Notes: generated by a model from the sequence alone, not told the origin. A stretch of DNA of 55,308 bases from Bacillota bacterium (GCA_040754315.1 JBFMCS010000045.1:1-55308), one strand, 5' to 3'. Counted from the stretch's first letter, positions 17,445 through 26,395 are shown. Made by a program: numbers and translations.

Positions 17445-18428
17445 TTAAGCACTCCTATAGCAGGCTACTTTGTGTTCCTCCCCCACCTCGAAGAAGGGTG
17501 GCTTCTCCTTGGCGCACACATCCATCCTTCCATCGCACCTGGGATGGAAGCGGCATCCTGTGGGTGGATTCACATACTCGGGGACCCTCCCCGGTATGCC
17601 TTGGGCTATGCCGCCCCCGGTGAGCTTGGGTACCGCCTGCAGCAGCCCGAGAGTGTACGGGTGAAGGGGGTTCCGGAAGAGATCCTTAGTCCTGGCCACC
17701 TCTACAGCCCGGCCTGCGTACATCACGTACACCCTGTCCATCCACTCCCTGATTACCCCAAGAGAGTGCTCTATGTAGAGGGTGGCGGTGTTCCTCTTCA
17801 TCACAGACTCGATGAGGAGGCGGAGTATCTGGTCCTGAATGGTCACGTCCAGGGCGGTCCCAGGTTCATCGGCTATGAGGAGGTCCGCGTCGGACACCAA
17901 GGCAAGGGCTATGCACACCCTTTGCTTCATGCCACCACTAAGCTGGACCGGGTAGTTATGCAACAGCCTATCGGGGTCAGGCAGGGCTGCCTCCCTCAAG
18001 GCCCGGATGGCGCGTTCCCTGACCTCCCGGGCGGGCAGGCGTCGCCCCACCTTCCTTACCGCATGGTGCCGGATGACATCCTCCATCTGCTGCCCGATGG
18101 TAAAAACGGGGTTAAGAGCGGCAGAGGGGTTCTGGAAGATAGCCGTGGCCTCAACCCCCCTGATCCGGTGCAACTCCTTCTCTCCAGCCTTCAGGAGGTC
18201 TTGTCCCTTGAAGATGATCCCTCCAGAATTAACACGCCCTGCGGGGCTCGGCAGTATCCCCAGGATCGAGCGCATGGTGGTGGTCTTGCCGCAACCGGTC
18301 TCCCCGACCAGGCCCACCCTTTCCCCACGGCGCACCTCCAGGCTCATACCGTCCAACACCTTGAGCTGGCCTTCATATGACCGGTAGCTCACCGAGAGGT
18401 CCTTGACTTCCAGGATCTTCTCCGTCAT
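17445..18428 (-). CDS. Peptide/nickel-type ABC transporter ATP-binding protein (DppD/OppD type)
   Basis: 327 residues. Walker A GETGCGKTT, Q-loop FQNPSAALNP, signature LSGGMKQR, Walker B LLIADEPGTALD and H-loop YIEHS are all present, followed by the cysteine-containing oligopeptide/dipeptide C-terminal domain (PPTGCRFHPRCDGRMDVC). It forms the ATPase pair with the gene downstream. ATG 18428 is preceded by GGAGGAGG and lies one base after the permease stop; an earlier in-frame start at 18470 would read into the permease gene. Confidence 0.91.
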   Translation of the reverse strand: MTEKILEVKDLSVSYRSYEGQLKVLDGMSLEVRRGERVGLVGETGCGKTTTMRSILGILPSPAGRVNSGGIIFKGQDLLKAGEKELHRIRGVEATAIFQNPSAALNPVFTIGQQMEDVIRHHAVRKVGRRLPAREVRERAIRALREAALPDPDRLLHNYPVQLSGGMKQRVCIALALVSDADLLIADEPGTALDVTIQDQILRLLIESVMKRNTATLYIEHSLGVIREWMDRVYVMYAGRAVEVARTKDLFRNPLHPYTLGLLQAVPKLTGGGIAQGIPGRVPEYVNPPTGCRFHPRCDGRMDVCAKEKPPFFEVGEEHKVACYRSA

Positions 18429-18429
18429 G

Positions 18430-19332
18430 CTAGACCTCCTCCACGGCCAGCATGTCTCTGAGCCCGTCACCCAGGAGGTTGAAGCCCAGAACGATGATGA
18501 CGATGGCCAGAGCGGGGAACACCGTCATCCACCACTGGTCCGGCATGTACTTGGCACCGTCAGCCACCATGGTACCAAGGTCAGGGGTGGGCGGCTGGGC
18601 CCCCAATCCGACGAAGCTGAGGCTGGACGCGATGATGATCACGAACCCCAGATCCAGGGTCATCTTGGTGAAGATGGCGGAGACACAGTTCGGGAGGATC
18701 TCCCGGAACAGGATGTGCATCCTGCTGGCTCCCGTGACCTGAGCCGCCTGCACGAAGAACTCATTCTGCAAAGACGATGCGATCCCGTATATGAGCCGCG
18801 CGTACCACGGCCACCACATAAGGGTGACCGCCACCATTGAGTAGAACACATTCGGCGGCAGCACCGCAGTGATGGCCATGGCCAGGATCAGCGGGGGCAC
18901 CGAGAGAAAGACATCGGTGATCCTCATGATCACTGTATCCACCCAGGTATCCCTGAAGTACCCGGCCACCAGCCCCGCCACGATCCCCGGGGGAGCAGCC
19001 AGGCCGATGACCACGAAGCCCATGATCAGGGAGAACCTGAACCCGAAGATGATGCGGGTCAGTATGTCGCGACCCACCGCGTCAGTGCCCAGCCAGTGGG
19101 CGGCGCTGGGCGACTGCATGGTATTGGCGAAGTCCACGTAGGCACCCCTGTGCTCCGGGTAAGGGGTCAGCCAGGGAGCGAAGATCGCAAGGAGGATGAC
19201 CGCCACCACTATGGAGAGACCTAGGATGGACAGGTAGTTACGGGAGAACTTGTACCATGCCCTGTGGAAGCTGTCTTTCTGGGCGTACCACCAGTCATCA
19301 CCCCAAGCCTTGGACATCTCTACAGGGCACAA
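18430..19332 (-). CDS. Peptide-type ABC transporter permease (DppC type)
   Basis: 300 residues, about six membrane segments, with HWLGTDAVGRDILTRIIFG before the core and the EAA-loop region (QAAQVTGASRMHILFREILPN) of binding-protein-dependent permeases. It ends with the family pattern NLLGDGLRDML. Start: TTG 19332 with GAGGAGGG seven bases upstream overlaps the end of the DppB-type gene by 13 bases; ATG 19317 is possible but has a weaker site. Confidence 0.91.
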   Translation of the reverse strand: MCPVEMSKAWGDDWWYAQKDSFHRAWYKFSRNYLSILGLSIVVAVILLAIFAPWLTPYPEHRGAYVDFANTMQSPSAAHWLGTDAVGRDILTRIIFGFRFSLIMGFVVIGLAAPPGIVAGLVAGYFRDTWVDTVIMRITDVFLSVPPLILAMAITAVLPPNVFYSMVAVTLMWWPWYARLIYGIASSLQNEFFVQAAQVTGASRMHILFREILPNCVSAIFTKMTLDLGFVIIIASSLSFVGLGAQPPTPDLGTMVADGAKYMPDQWWMTVFPALAIVIIVLGFNLLGDGLRDMLAVEEV

Positions 19333-20354
19333 GTGCGATCCCTCCTCAACCTGATACGAGGATCCAGGTAGGCCACGGCAATGTCCACGATGATGTTAAC
19401 AGTGACAAAGGTGATACCAAGGATCATGACCACCGCGGCTACGGCATTAAGGTCTTTCCTCAGAATGGCCGCCACGCCGTAGCGGGAGAGTCCCGGCCAG
19501 TTGAATACCATCTCCACTAAGAATGCGTTGCTCAAGAGGGCCGCGAAGTCCAGGCCCAGTATGGAGACAGTGGGTATGAGCGACGGTTTCAGAAGGTACT
19601 TGAACATGATGCGGCGTTCCGGGATCCCATAGGCCCTGTGCGCCAGGATGTAGTCCTTCTGCAGGTTGTCGCTCATGCTGGAGCGGGCGATCCTTGCCTG
19701 CTGGGAAAGGCCCGCCATGGAGAGGCTGAGCGCTGGGAGCAACAGGTGAGTCAACGCGCTGAAGAAAGCCCGGAAGTTGCCTGTGATCAGGCTGTCGATG
19801 GTGATCATCCCCGTGATTACCGGAGGGGGCTTGATCCCTGCAGCCAGGCGCCCGGAAATGGGGAACACGTCCAGGAGGTACCCGAACAAAAGCACGAAGA
19901 TCACGGCAAACACGAAGGCTGGCGTCACCACTCCCAGGTAGGATATGATCCTGACTATGTTGTCAACCCAGCTATTTCGCTTCTGGACAGACAGCGTGCC
20001 AAGGAGTATTCCGAACACCGTCATGATGGCCCCCGCGTAGATGGCCAGCTCGAAGGTGGCCGGCAGAAAGGCCCTGATGTCGTGGCCTACACTCCTCCTG
20101 GTGTAGAGGGACATCCCGAAGTCTCCCTTGAGAACGCTCTCGAGCCAGATCCCATACTGCATGTAAAGGGGTTTATCCAGGTGCATCTCCCGGGAGACCT
20201 TCTGTACCACCTCCTGGGGGGCCCTGGCGCCCAGGGCCAGCCGCACGGGGTCCCCCGGGACCACCCGGGCGATGATGAATATCAGGATCGACAGGCCCAA
20301 GAGTACTCCGATGGAGAGCATAAGGCGCCTTGCTATGAAGGTTTGAAGTTTCAT
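19320..20354 (-). CDS. Peptide-type ABC transporter permease (DppB type)
   Basis: 344 residues. The start FIARRLMLSIGVLLGLSILIF and RVVPGDPVRLALG are characteristic of DppB/OppB permeases, as is LEMVFNWPGLSRYG-like VEMVFNWPGLSRYG near the end. About six membrane helices. It forms the channel with the DppC-type protein. ATG 20354 has GAGG upstream and follows the binding-protein gene by 85 bases. Confidence 0.91.
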   Translation of the reverse strand: MKLQTFIARRLMLSIGVLLGLSILIFIIARVVPGDPVRLALGARAPQEVVQKVSREMHLDKPLYMQYGIWLESVLKGDFGMSLYTRRSVGHDIRAFLPATFELAIYAGAIMTVFGILLGTLSVQKRNSWVDNIVRIISYLGVVTPAFVFAVIFVLLFGYLLDVFPISGRLAAGIKPPPVITGMITIDSLITGNFRAFFSALTHLLLPALSLSMAGLSQQARIARSSMSDNLQKDYILAHRAYGIPERRIMFKYLLKPSLIPTVSILGLDFAALLSNAFLVEMVFNWPGLSRYGVAAILRKDLNAVAAVVMILGITFVTVNIIVDIAVAYLDPRIRLRRDRTCAL

Positions 20355-20439
20355 CCCAAGACCTCATTCCGCGCAGTTTCGCCTAAACCTTGAGGGGAAG
20401 GAGGGCGGGAGGCCGTGCAACCCGCCCTCCGTGAGACAT

Positions 20440-22101
20440 CTAGCTGCCCATCAACTGGGCCCGCTTGACCGGGTCCACGCGAATGAAACGCGCGTCGAAG
20501 TTGTACCCCATCACCGGTATGGGGGCCTTTATCTGGGGCCACTCAACGTACGCTGACTGGTACGCGTGGCGCTCCATGTTATCGTAGACGAATACACTGG
20601 GTGAGAGTTCTACGATCTTTTCCTGGATATCCCTGTATATCCCCATCCTCTCGTCGATGTCAACGGTCCTCATTGCGGTCTCTATCATCTCGTCTATCTC
20701 CGGGTCCAACAGCCACTCGGTCTGCTCCCAGCTGCCAGTGTTTGCGGAGTGATACTTGGCCTCCAGCACGGACCCAGCCTCGGCGTAGTGGGGCGCCACC
20801 CAGATGCTGGCTATGTGAGGTGTTGTCTCCTGGCTCGCAGCCCTGTCGATCATGGACATCCACGGGGTCTTGACGATATCCACCTTGAGACCGATCTTCT
20901 GGCAATCGGCCTGCACCATCAGGGCGATCTTCTCAAGGTCAGGCACCTCAGCCGTCCACGCGTACTCTATCGGGTACTTGTCCAGTTCCCCGTAGTACTT
21001 GGACTGCTCCAGCGCGGCCTTGGCCTTGTCCAGGTCAAAGGAGTACCTCGACACATCGGGGTTCCACCCAGGAAGCACGCTGGACACGGGACCCCTGGCG
21101 TACTCTGTGCCTGGGAAGATGCTGTTGACCACAGCATCGTAGTTGAAGGCCCACGCCAAGGCCTTCCTCACATGGATGTCGTCCATGGGAGGCTTCTTGG
21201 TGTTGAGCATGAGGTAGAGCATGCTGGCGTCAGGCCACTTGGCGACCTCTACACCATCGATCTGGGCCAGGGCATTGAAGGCCTCCAGGGTCTGCCACTG
21301 GTCGGAGATCTCCAGGTCCCTCTGCATCATCCGGGTCTTGACGGTTACCGCCTCGGTGGTGCCGATCATCTCGAAGTAGTCGGGTGCCAAAGGATCCAGG
21401 AACTCGAAGTAGTCGTCGAACTTCGCCATGAGGAGGAACGTTCCTACGTCGAACTCCTTGACGGTGTAGGCGCCGGTGCCAGCGTCATTTGTGTTCAGGA
21501 ATTCCTTGCCGTAGTCCCCAAACTCCCCGTAGGGTCCATCCTTCTTGTTTGCCATAACCAGGTCCTCGTTGACGATGTAGAGCCTGGTAAGGGTGGTTAG
21601 CAGGGGTCCAAAGGGCTTGGCCAGTTTGAACTCAACTGTATGCGTGTCCTTGACCTCCACTGAATCAACCCTGCCCTTGAAGATGTAGGCATAGCCCTCG
21701 CCGATGGCCTGGAGCCTGTCGAAGCTGAACTTCACATCCTGGGCCGTGAGCTCAGAACCGTCGTGGAACTTCACACCTTTCCTGATGTAGAAGGTGTAGG
21801 TCAGGTTGTCATCGGAAATCTCCCAGTCCTCCGCCAGGTGAGGCACCAGATCCCCGTCGGCGGTGGGATAGACAAGCGTATCATACAGGTTGGTGATGGC
21901 GGTGGAACTGGCGTAATCCGATCCCACCGCGGGGTCAATGTGGCATGGCCACGAGAAGCTGACTCTCAGGTAGGTCTCCTCGTCGACGGGCTCGCCATCC
22001 TCACTGGGCGGGGCCTCCGTGCTCGGGGCACCGCAACCCAAAGGGGCCGCGACGATCAACAGGAAGGTAAGGAGCCAGGCAATCCTGCGACTGTGGGACA
22101 A
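20440..22101 (-). CDS. Extracellular solute-binding lipoprotein, family 5 (peptide/opine/nickel type)
   Basis: About 553 residues, normal size for SBP family 5. The N-terminus is a lipoprotein signal (LLTFLLIVAAPLGCGAP, lipid on Cys) with a Pro/Glu-rich linker after it. The body has LAEDWEISDD, TYTFYIRKGVKFHDGSELTAQDV and other family blocks. It captures the substrate for the DppBCDF-like importer; given the operon, a cyclic dipeptide, hydantoin or N-substituted amino acid is more likely than a general peptide, but this is inference. TTG 22101 has GGGGGTG six bases upstream; GTG 22110 and TTG 22137 are alternatives. Confidence 0.9.
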   Translation of the reverse strand: MSHSRRIAWLLTFLLIVAAPLGCGAPSTEAPPSEDGEPVDEETYLRVSFSWPCHIDPAVGSDYASSTAITNLYDTLVYPTADGDLVPHLAEDWEISDDNLTYTFYIRKGVKFHDGSELTAQDVKFSFDRLQAIGEGYAYIFKGRVDSVEVKDTHTVEFKLAKPFGPLLTTLTRLYIVNEDLVMANKKDGPYGEFGDYGKEFLNTNDAGTGAYTVKEFDVGTFLLMAKFDDYFEFLDPLAPDYFEMIGTTEAVTVKTRMMQRDLEISDQWQTLEAFNALAQIDGVEVAKWPDASMLYLMLNTKKPPMDDIHVRKALAWAFNYDAVVNSIFPGTEYARGPVSSVLPGWNPDVSRYSFDLDKAKAALEQSKYYGELDKYPIEYAWTAEVPDLEKIALMVQADCQKIGLKVDIVKTPWMSMIDRAASQETTPHIASIWVAPHYAEAGSVLEAKYHSANTGSWEQTEWLLDPEIDEMIETAMRTVDIDERMGIYRDIQEKIVELSPSVFVYDNMERHAYQSAYVEWPQIKAPIPVMGYNFDARFIRVDPVKRAQLMGS

Positions 22102-22260
22102 GATAAGCACCCCCGTTTCTTTTAGGGTAGGTTCCAATCATACAAGGTGTCTAACCCCCTCATCCCCTGGAGAAGCCACACTCGAAGGCACCACTCCCTT
22201 CTTATTGCTAGGAGTCAATCCTGTGTTCCACGGCGTCTGGGACCCTCCGGACCCTTCCCT

Positions 22261-22322
22261 GCTAAGGAGTCCTTTATCCTGGTAAAGTTCGGTCGAGAGA
22301 GAGCTAATCCTTTATCTCCTGG
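22261..22322. promoter_or_regulatory. Repeated motif in the leader of the importer/Hyu operon
   Basis: In the 300-base gap between the PucR-type gene and the binding-protein gene, two related sites occur 42 bases apart: GCTAA-N6-CCTTTATC-CTGG (22261-22282) and GCTAAT-CCTTTATC-TCCTGG (22303-22322). The first also contains CTTTA-N6-TAAAG (22273-22288). They are candidate operators for the adjacent regulator. No convincing -35/-10 pair was found in this gap. Confidence 0.35.
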
Positions 22323-22399
22323 GGACAATAAAAGTGCCGATCCTTGGCGGTACTCGACAATTGGCAATAGACAGACATATTATGGCGTTTGATGGCCTG

Positions 22400-24055
22400 T
22401 TAGGAGGGGTTGGTCTTTAGAAGGCGCCTGATCTTTATGGCCAGCAGGGTATCGGCGCAGGCCTTGTCCTCGGTGATGTGAAGTCCCCAGGTATCCCTGG
22501 CCTTCTGTATGCGATACTTCACGGTGTTAGGGTGGACGTAAAGGCGTTTTGATGCCTTGAGCACGCTCTTGTTGCACTCCAGATAGGCCTCGAGCGTCTC
22601 CAGGAGCACCTCGTCACCCTGGCCTGCCAGGGGCAGGACCGCCTCCAGGTAACGGGTCAACTGGATGGTACGAGGGATGTTCCACAGGAGCCGGTAGACT
22701 CCCAGGTCCTCAAAGCTTGCTACCCCCGCGCCCTCTCCAAGGCTGAGAGCCATTTCCAGGCTGGCTTTGGCCTCCCGGTGGCTGTTGTGCAGCTCGCCGG
22801 GGCACCGGGCGAAGCCCCCCACTCCCACACGTATGCAAGCCTTCCCCATGTGCCTCTGGCACGCCTCCTTCACGCGGCGGGCAAAGCCCAGTACCTCAGC
22901 CTTCCGGTCTGGGCCGGACCCAGCAGCCACCACCAGCGTGACCCTTTTATCCTCCCCAGCCACCAGGCACCCTGGGTAGTGCTCCCCGGCTACCCTCCTG
23001 ATCTCCGCCAGGAGGCCTGGCGCATCCCCCATCCACCCCGTAGCTGGGTCCTCATGACGGGCCTGGTCGCTAGTGCTCACCTCCACGGCTATAACCACGT
23101 TGAAGGCCCGGACATTCAAGCCCAAGACCTCTCCTCGCTTCTCCAGGGACTCGTCCTGCCCCGGATCACCTGCAAGAATCCTATCGCAGAGCTCATTAGC
23201 CAGCCTTTGTCTCTGCTCGTCAATTGTCAGCCTGCGTATAAAGTCCAGAGCCAACGCGGTCGAGGCATGGGCTATCGCGTAGCCGTCAACATCGTCGAAG
23301 TGCTTCAGGACCTCCCATACCGTGACATAACCGTAGACCGATGACCTGATCATCACAGCCTGGACTCCGACTCGTACCAGCCTGCCCTTGACCGGCAGTT
23401 CCACGAAGAGCAGGGATTCCCCGGGCATGCCGCCCGGGCGAAAGATGTCCAGGTCCAGCAGCTTGGGAACCCCCTGGGCAAGGAATTCGCGCCCCACCTC
23501 TGAGTAGGGGTCCCCAGCGACAAGGTTCAATGAGGAATCCAGGAGGGCCACCGGGCTTTTGACCAGGCGTGCCAGGGCGGAGACGATCTCGGCAGTCTCG
23601 GCCCCGTTGAGAATTGCCTTGGTAAGCATCGAATTGATCTCGGTGGAGCGGCCCAGGAGGTAGGCCTGGCGGTTAAGGATGGCCTGCAACACAGCCGAAA
23701 TCACCGTGGCGTAGGGCATGTCCTTGGGCATCCTCAATAGGGGGAGCCCCATTTCATCCGCGGCGGACCGGAGCTCAGGAGCCAGGCGAGTCTCCGTCCC
23801 AGGGTGAAAACATATCCCCGCAGCCATCATCTCAGCAACCCGGCGCGCAAGGGAGACCTGGCCAGAACTGTCACCCCTTAGGCCGTAGAAGGTGGTAAGG
23901 AGCAGGTCTCCCTCTTTCACCCAGTAGACCGGGTCCGGCACCTCGATGACAGTAACGTTCCTCAGGACGCGGTCAAGACCGCTCTCGCCTGCCAAGACCT
24001 CCAGGTGCTGCAGCTCCGGGAGCTCCAGCGCCTGTCTAACAGTGATGTGGTGCAT
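22400..24055 (-). CDS. PucR-family transcriptional regulator
   Basis: 551 residues. The N-terminal PucR domain (about 5-125, with LELPELQHLEVLAG and VPDPVYWVKEGDLLLTT) is followed by a GGDEF-like middle region (about 290-420) and a C-terminal helix-turn-helix (LLETLEAYLECNKSVLKASK, then LYVHPNTVKYRI). PucR-type proteins control purine, amino-acid and other nitrogen-compound catabolism in response to a ligand. The gene is immediately upstream of the importer/Hyu genes on the same strand and is the obvious local regulator. ATG 24055 has GGAGG seven bases upstream. Confidence 0.9.
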   Translation of the reverse strand: MHHITVRQALELPELQHLEVLAGESGLDRVLRNVTVIEVPDPVYWVKEGDLLLTTFYGLRGDSSGQVSLARRVAEMMAAGICFHPGTETRLAPELRSAADEMGLPLLRMPKDMPYATVISAVLQAILNRQAYLLGRSTEINSMLTKAILNGAETAEIVSALARLVKSPVALLDSSLNLVAGDPYSEVGREFLAQGVPKLLDLDIFRPGGMPGESLLFVELPVKGRLVRVGVQAVMIRSSVYGYVTVWEVLKHFDDVDGYAIAHASTALALDFIRRLTIDEQRQRLANELCDRILAGDPGQDESLEKRGEVLGLNVRAFNVVIAVEVSTSDQARHEDPATGWMGDAPGLLAEIRRVAGEHYPGCLVAGEDKRVTLVVAAGSGPDRKAEVLGFARRVKEACQRHMGKACIRVGVGGFARCPGELHNSHREAKASLEMALSLGEGAGVASFEDLGVYRLLWNIPRTIQLTRYLEAVLPLAGQGDEVLLETLEAYLECNKSVLKASKRLYVHPNTVKYRIQKARDTWGLHITEDKACADTLLAIKIRRLLKTNPS

Positions 24056-24076
24056 TTCGGGGCCTCCCTGGAAAGA

Positions 24077-24433
24077 CTACAGGTCTAGGAGGAACCAGGC
24101 AAGCCTGCAGGGCTCATGGCCCAGGTTCGCGGACCTGTGGTCCTCACCCCTGGGAATGTGGCACATGTCCCCCGGACCCGCCTGGAAGGTCTCCCCCCCG
24201 GATTCCACCCTGAGGCTGCCTTCGATAATGAAGGAAACCTCATCCGCATCGTGGCTGGTGTAGCCGTTCTCAGGTATGGCGGAACCTGGGGGGAAGTACG
24301 CCACACCGCACTTACAAGCCTCGCCGGCTAGCCTCATGACCTCCTGGACCGAGAGCCCCCGAAAGGAAATACTGCCAGTCCTGTGCAGTTCCAAGCGACT
24401 GTCGCCTCCTGACAAGTGTGAACTGGATTGCAT
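24077..24433 (-). CDS. Small cupin-domain protein
   Basis: 118 residues (or 105 from TTG 24394, which has TCAGGAGG about ten bases upstream). The single cupin barrel shows PPGSAIPENGYTSHDADEVS, FIIEGSLRVESGG and AGPGDMCHIPRGEDHRSANLG. Only some of the usual metal-binding His/Glu residues are at the expected places (His in SHDADE and HRSAN). It lies 21 bases ahead of the PucR-type gene and is probably co-transcribed with it, so a ligand-sensing or small-molecule-processing role in the same pathway is possible. Confidence 0.78.
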   Translation of the reverse strand: MQSSSHLSGGDSRLELHRTGSISFRGLSVQEVMRLAGEACKCGVAYFPPGSAIPENGYTSHDADEVSFIIEGSLRVESGGETFQAGPGDMCHIPRGEDHRSANLGHEPCRLAWFLLDL

Positions 24434-24855
24434 ATCTGTCTTCCATCAGTACCGGTACGATTCCTCCCTGTGGAGTGCGAGGCAGGGCAAAGCACCCTGC
24501 CGTGACTAGGCTATGGGCTCCAGGTGGCAGCCCGTGGCTGTCCTAGAGGGACAACAGGGGCGCCAGGATTTTGGCTTGTCTCAGGATTCTCGCAGGTAAG
24601 GATGGGTACCCCTGTGCCCGGGTATGCCCTTGGGTTTCGGGGAGATGCCAGCATCACATCCCCCGTAAGAGGCTTCCACCAAGCACTTGGGCCGTTTTTG
24701 CTGGCCTCGGCAGGCCGCCGGTACAAAATCACTGTCACTGTCTAAGCCTGTAGGGGATCCCCGGGCGCCTGTAGAATGGGGTTCCCTAGCCCGCTGGGGG
24801 ACACCCCAGGCGCAGCCGCTTTTCCATAAAGAGAAAGAGAACGGAGGGATTCCAG
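24434..24855. other. Divergent intergenic region between cupin and nitroreductase genes
   Basis: No gene is supportable here. It must hold promoters in both directions, but none matches consensus well. A hairpin at 24482-24502 (GGCAGGG arm, seven-base loop, CCCTGCC arm) stands out; it has no T run and could be an operator or part of the cupin transcript leader. Confidence 0.45.
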
Positions 24856-25392
24856 TTGGACCTGTTCGAGGCCATTATGGAGCGAAGGAGTGTCAGGAGC
24901 TACCAGGGCAGGCCAATACCTGTGGGAGACCTGGAGAGACTGGTGAAGGCCGCGCACTGGGCCCCCAGCGCCGGCAACATCAACCCCAGGCACTTCGTAA
25001 CCGTCACCGAGCCTAAGATCGTGGAGGCCATCAAGGCCCTCTCCCCCGGCATGTTCGGAGGGCCGGTAGCGGTGATAGTGCTGTGTTCCGACAGGGCAAA
25101 GGCGGAGAAGAGGGCCAGTTCCAACGGCTACATCTACTCCATCATGGATGTATCCATGTCCGCCCAGAACCTTCTCCTGGCTGCCCACGCCCTGGGAATC
25201 GGCGCATGCGTGGTTCGCTCCTTTCACGCCAAGGCGGTAGGCTCACTCCTGGGGTGCCCGGAGCATGTGGTTCCGGAACTCCTGGTGGCCTTGGGCTACC
25301 CCCAGGGCAACCTGGGCCAGGGCATAAGGCCGCCCTTGGAGGACCTGAGCCACAACGAAAGATGGAGGCAGGAGGGATCAAGCCATGAGTAG
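24856..25392 (+). CDS. Nitroreductase family protein, copy 1
   Basis: 178 residues, an FMN-dependent oxidoreductase fold. FEAIMERRSVRSYQGRPIP and the WAPSAGNINPRHF segment are the FMN-binding N-terminal blocks; LLAAHALGIGACVV and LLVALGYPQG are the C-terminal ones. The substrate is unknown. TTG 24856 has GGAGGG seven bases upstream. It overlaps the next gene by eight bases. It is paralogous to the convergent nitroreductase at 25696-26229. Confidence 0.87.
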   Translation: MDLFEAIMERRSVRSYQGRPIPVGDLERLVKAAHWAPSAGNINPRHFVTVTEPKIVEAIKALSPGMFGGPVAVIVLCSDRAKAEKRASSNGYIYSIMDVSMSAQNLLLAAHALGIGACVVRSFHAKAVGSLLGCPEHVVPELLVALGYPQGNLGQGIRPPLEDLSHNERWRQEGSSHE

Positions 25393-25669
25393 TGCGGACC
25401 TGAGGGGGGAGGCTCACAAGCTCCTGTGTTACATGGCCACCAGCGCGCGGAACCTCGTGGGGGAGCCCCCAATGTATGGGCCCTTCAGGCTGGTGGACGC
25501 CAGCAGCCGTCTCATTGACATCCTGGAGCGACAGGGCGTTGACGACGGCACCCTCACGGAAGCCAGGGCCCTCATAGAGGAGAAGAAGTACCTGGTGATG
25601 AACGATGAGGATGCCTTCGTGGAGTTCCTGGACGATCTGGTGATGCTCCTGGCAAGGAGCCTGGTGTGA
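25385..25669 (+). CDS. Small DUF6092-like protein
   Basis: 94 residues, mostly helical, soluble. EAHKLLCYMATSARNLVGEP, YGPFRLVDASSRLIDIL and FLDDLVMLLAR resemble the small DUF6092 proteins found beside nitroreductases; this assignment is from memory of the pattern and not certain. The ATG overlaps the nitroreductase stop region and has GGAGGG upstream, so the pair is translationally coupled and probably acts together. Confidence 0.6.
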   Translation: MSSADLRGEAHKLLCYMATSARNLVGEPPMYGPFRLVDASSRLIDILERQGVDDGTLTEARALIEEKKYLVMNDEDAFVEFLDDLVMLLARSLV

Positions 25670-25677
25670 CCCCTGGA

Positions 25678-25710
25678 CCCGCCGGGGGAGACCGCTCAGC
25701 CCCCGGCGGG
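25678..25710. terminator. Bidirectional terminator hairpin
   Basis: An 11-base perfect stem, CCCGCCGGGGG (25678-25688) with CCCCCGGCGGG (25700-25710), and an 11-base loop. It lies between the convergent DUF6092-like and nitroreductase genes and overlaps the last codons of the latter. Confidence 0.7.
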
Positions 25711-26229
25711 TGTGGGATATGATTCCCACACCAGGATGTCCTCAACGGGTTTCCTCTTTGGGGCCTTGGGGGTCCCATCCGGCCACCCCAGGGCTATCAC
25801 GGCCACAGGCATGCGGTCGGCAGGGATCTTGAAGGCCTCCCGCACCACAACCTCATCGAAATCCCCAATCCAGCATGTGCCCAAGCCCAGGGCATGTGCC
25901 GCCAGCATCAGGTTCTCTATGGCAGCGGACACATCCTGGAGCCCGAGCCAGACCATGCGCTGGGCCATCCTGGACCTGCGGGAGACACCCCTCAGACTCG
26001 CGACGATGGCCACAGGCGCCTGTTCCAGGTGCCTCGCATAGGTCCGCCCTGCCAGGAGCCTCCTCTTTGCCGGGTCAGTAGTAACCAGGAACTCCCATGG
26101 CTGCCGGTTATGGGCAGACGGAGCCATGCTGGCTGCGGTCAGCAGTTCCAGGATGAGCCCGCCGGGAACGTCATCCTGGCAAAACCGCCTTACGCTCCTG
26201 CGTCCCTTGATGGCCTCAAGAACATCCAA
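25696..26229 (-). CDS. Nitroreductase family protein, copy 2
   Basis: 177 residues with the FMN-binding pattern LEAIKGRRSVRRF, MAPSAHNRQPWEFLV, and C-terminal MLAAHALGLGTCWIGDF and VIALGWPDG. This subgroup often serves as NADH-dependent reductases of quinones, flavins or unsaturated compounds; the substrate is unknown. TTG 26229 has GGGGGTG six bases upstream. It is monocistronic and convergent with the other nitroreductase operon. Confidence 0.87.
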   Translation of the reverse strand: MDVLEAIKGRRSVRRFCQDDVPGGLILELLTAASMAPSAHNRQPWEFLVTTDPAKRRLLAGRTYARHLEQAPVAIVASLRGVSRRSRMAQRMVWLGLQDVSAAIENLMLAAHALGLGTCWIGDFDEVVVREAFKIPADRMPVAVIALGWPDGTPKAPKRKPVEDILVWESYPTPAGG

Positions 26230-26386
26230 TCAAGTCACCCCCTCAAAGCGCGTGCGCCCCCGGTCCCCCAAGATGCCCGGGGTCACCTACCAGTGTGTGC
26301 TAGTCGGATTCTTCACCACCTCAAGGAAGCCCCATTCAAGCCTCCCCAAGAACGGCCGGGCCCTCGAGGCCCTCTTCCCTCTATCC

Positions 26387-26395
26387 ATTCTAGCA
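26387..26395 (-). promoter_or_regulatory. Possible extended -10 promoter for nitroreductase copy 2
   Basis: On the minus strand TGCTAGAAT forms an extended -10 element about 155 bases upstream of the start codon. No good -35 is present. The rest of the gap 26230-26589 holds nothing else I can support. Confidence 0.3.

Noticed and set aside
22138-22399. Sigma-54 promoter before the importer operon
   Set aside because: CGGCAC-N5-TTGT misses key bases of the -24/-12 consensus, and no sigma-54 activator is nearby.
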